Source: CAYJII01 sp964370225 (GTDB lineage: Bacteria; Bacillota; Clostridia; Oscillospirales; Ruminococcaceae). From it: a DNA stretch of 52,184 nucleotides. Both the position numbers and the translations under genes were made by a program. This document shows, piece after piece, positions 52,122 through 52,184 of this stretch. The notes beneath the pieces are model-generated. The model ran no database searches. It saw nothing but the letters and a program-made list of their open reading frames with translations, and was not told the DNA's origin. The stretch lies in the NCBI GenBank assembly GCA_964370225.1, contig CAYJII010000015.1, forward strand, positions 1 to 52,184, written 5' to 3'. Numbering within the stretch: the first letter of the stretch is position 1; every line of letters starts with the position of its first letter.

Positions 52122-52184
52122 TTACTCATCAAACCCTAGTCCAGAATAATCAGGTGAAATTTTATCTACTCTCATTCCTCTACC
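52122..52184 (-). CDS. C-terminal 20 residues of an unidentified protein (cut by window edge)
   Basis: An open frame enters from the right edge and ends GMRVDKISPDYSGLGFDE followed by TAA at 52122-52124. A terminator lies about 70 bases downstream. Too little is visible to name the protein, and even its being coding rests on position and the terminator. Confidence 0.35.
   Translation of the reverse strand, partial: GRGMRVDKISPDYSGLGFDE

Overview
The window is chromosomal DNA from a low-GC Gram-positive bacterium of the class Clostridia. The evidence is A+T-rich coding sequence with standard stop codons, strong GGAGG-type ribosome binding sites, TTGACA/TATAAT promoters, intrinsic terminators, a fused clostridial-type PurL-PurQ protein, a CD1247-like gene beside efp, and a Firmicutes-style infC-rpmI-rplT operon with a leader. 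An Oscillospirales-like or neighbouring lineage is my guess from gene order; the species cannot be named from sequence alone. Most of the window is core genome. I found no CRISPR array, no intact mobile element and no defence island.

Layout. 1-1322: 5' part of an RlmD-type rRNA methyltransferase gene. 1433-1768: small membrane-anchored unknown. 1741-5101: an AraC regulator divergent from galK-galT (Leloir pathway, no galE here). 5136-6380: ferredoxin-like aldo/keto reductase ending in a terminator shared with the opposing metY-GNAT pair (6382-8153). 8217-11332: DHHW and MBOAT genes plus a DUF4358-like lipoprotein, probably for acylation of a surface polymer. 11444-12340: riboflavin transporter ribU under an FMN riboswitch. 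12372-15920: CD1247-like gene, efp, an M24 peptidase, aroQ, yqeG and rpsU, the last starting with GTG. 16044-34985: sixteen tightly packed minus-strand genes (leuS, rsfS, LCP, yqeK, nadD, yhbY, rdgB, ftsY, smc, radical SAM, rnc, plsX, trmFO, topA, dprA, trmH). 35075-36427: rplT-rpmI-infC with a leader and strong promoter; infC appears to start at AUC. 36455-38221: two sugar isomerase/epimerase-like genes. 38249-41977: fused purL. 42105-43409: mtaB. 43828-44058: an HPr-like protein that keeps the regulatory serine but lacks the catalytic histidine. 44283-47923: a yybP-ykoY (Mn2+) riboswitch, a P-type ATPase and an ANT(6)-like nucleotidyltransferase. 47963-49951: rsmA, carrying an in-frame TAA at codon 14, then hemW. 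50054-50169: an orphan promoter-terminator pair suggesting a small RNA. 50172-50861: lone ABC ATPase. 51056-51132: initiator tRNA. 51362-51939: decayed island with an integrase C-terminus fused head-on to a broken DUF6076-like fragment.

How the genes work together. Ribosome and tRNA biology dominate (RlmD, EF-P, S21, LeuS, RsfS, YhbY, RNase III, TrmFO, TrmH, L20/L35/IF-3, MtaB, RsmA, initiator tRNA). Chromosome maintenance genes (SMC, TopA, DprA) lie in the same array. Metal and cofactor control is by riboswitch: FMN for ribU and Mn2+ for the ATPase. The points most worth following up are the nonsense codon in rsmA, the putative sRNA, the Crh-like HPr, the Mn2+-riboswitch ATPase, the AUC start of infC and the decayed integrase locus.
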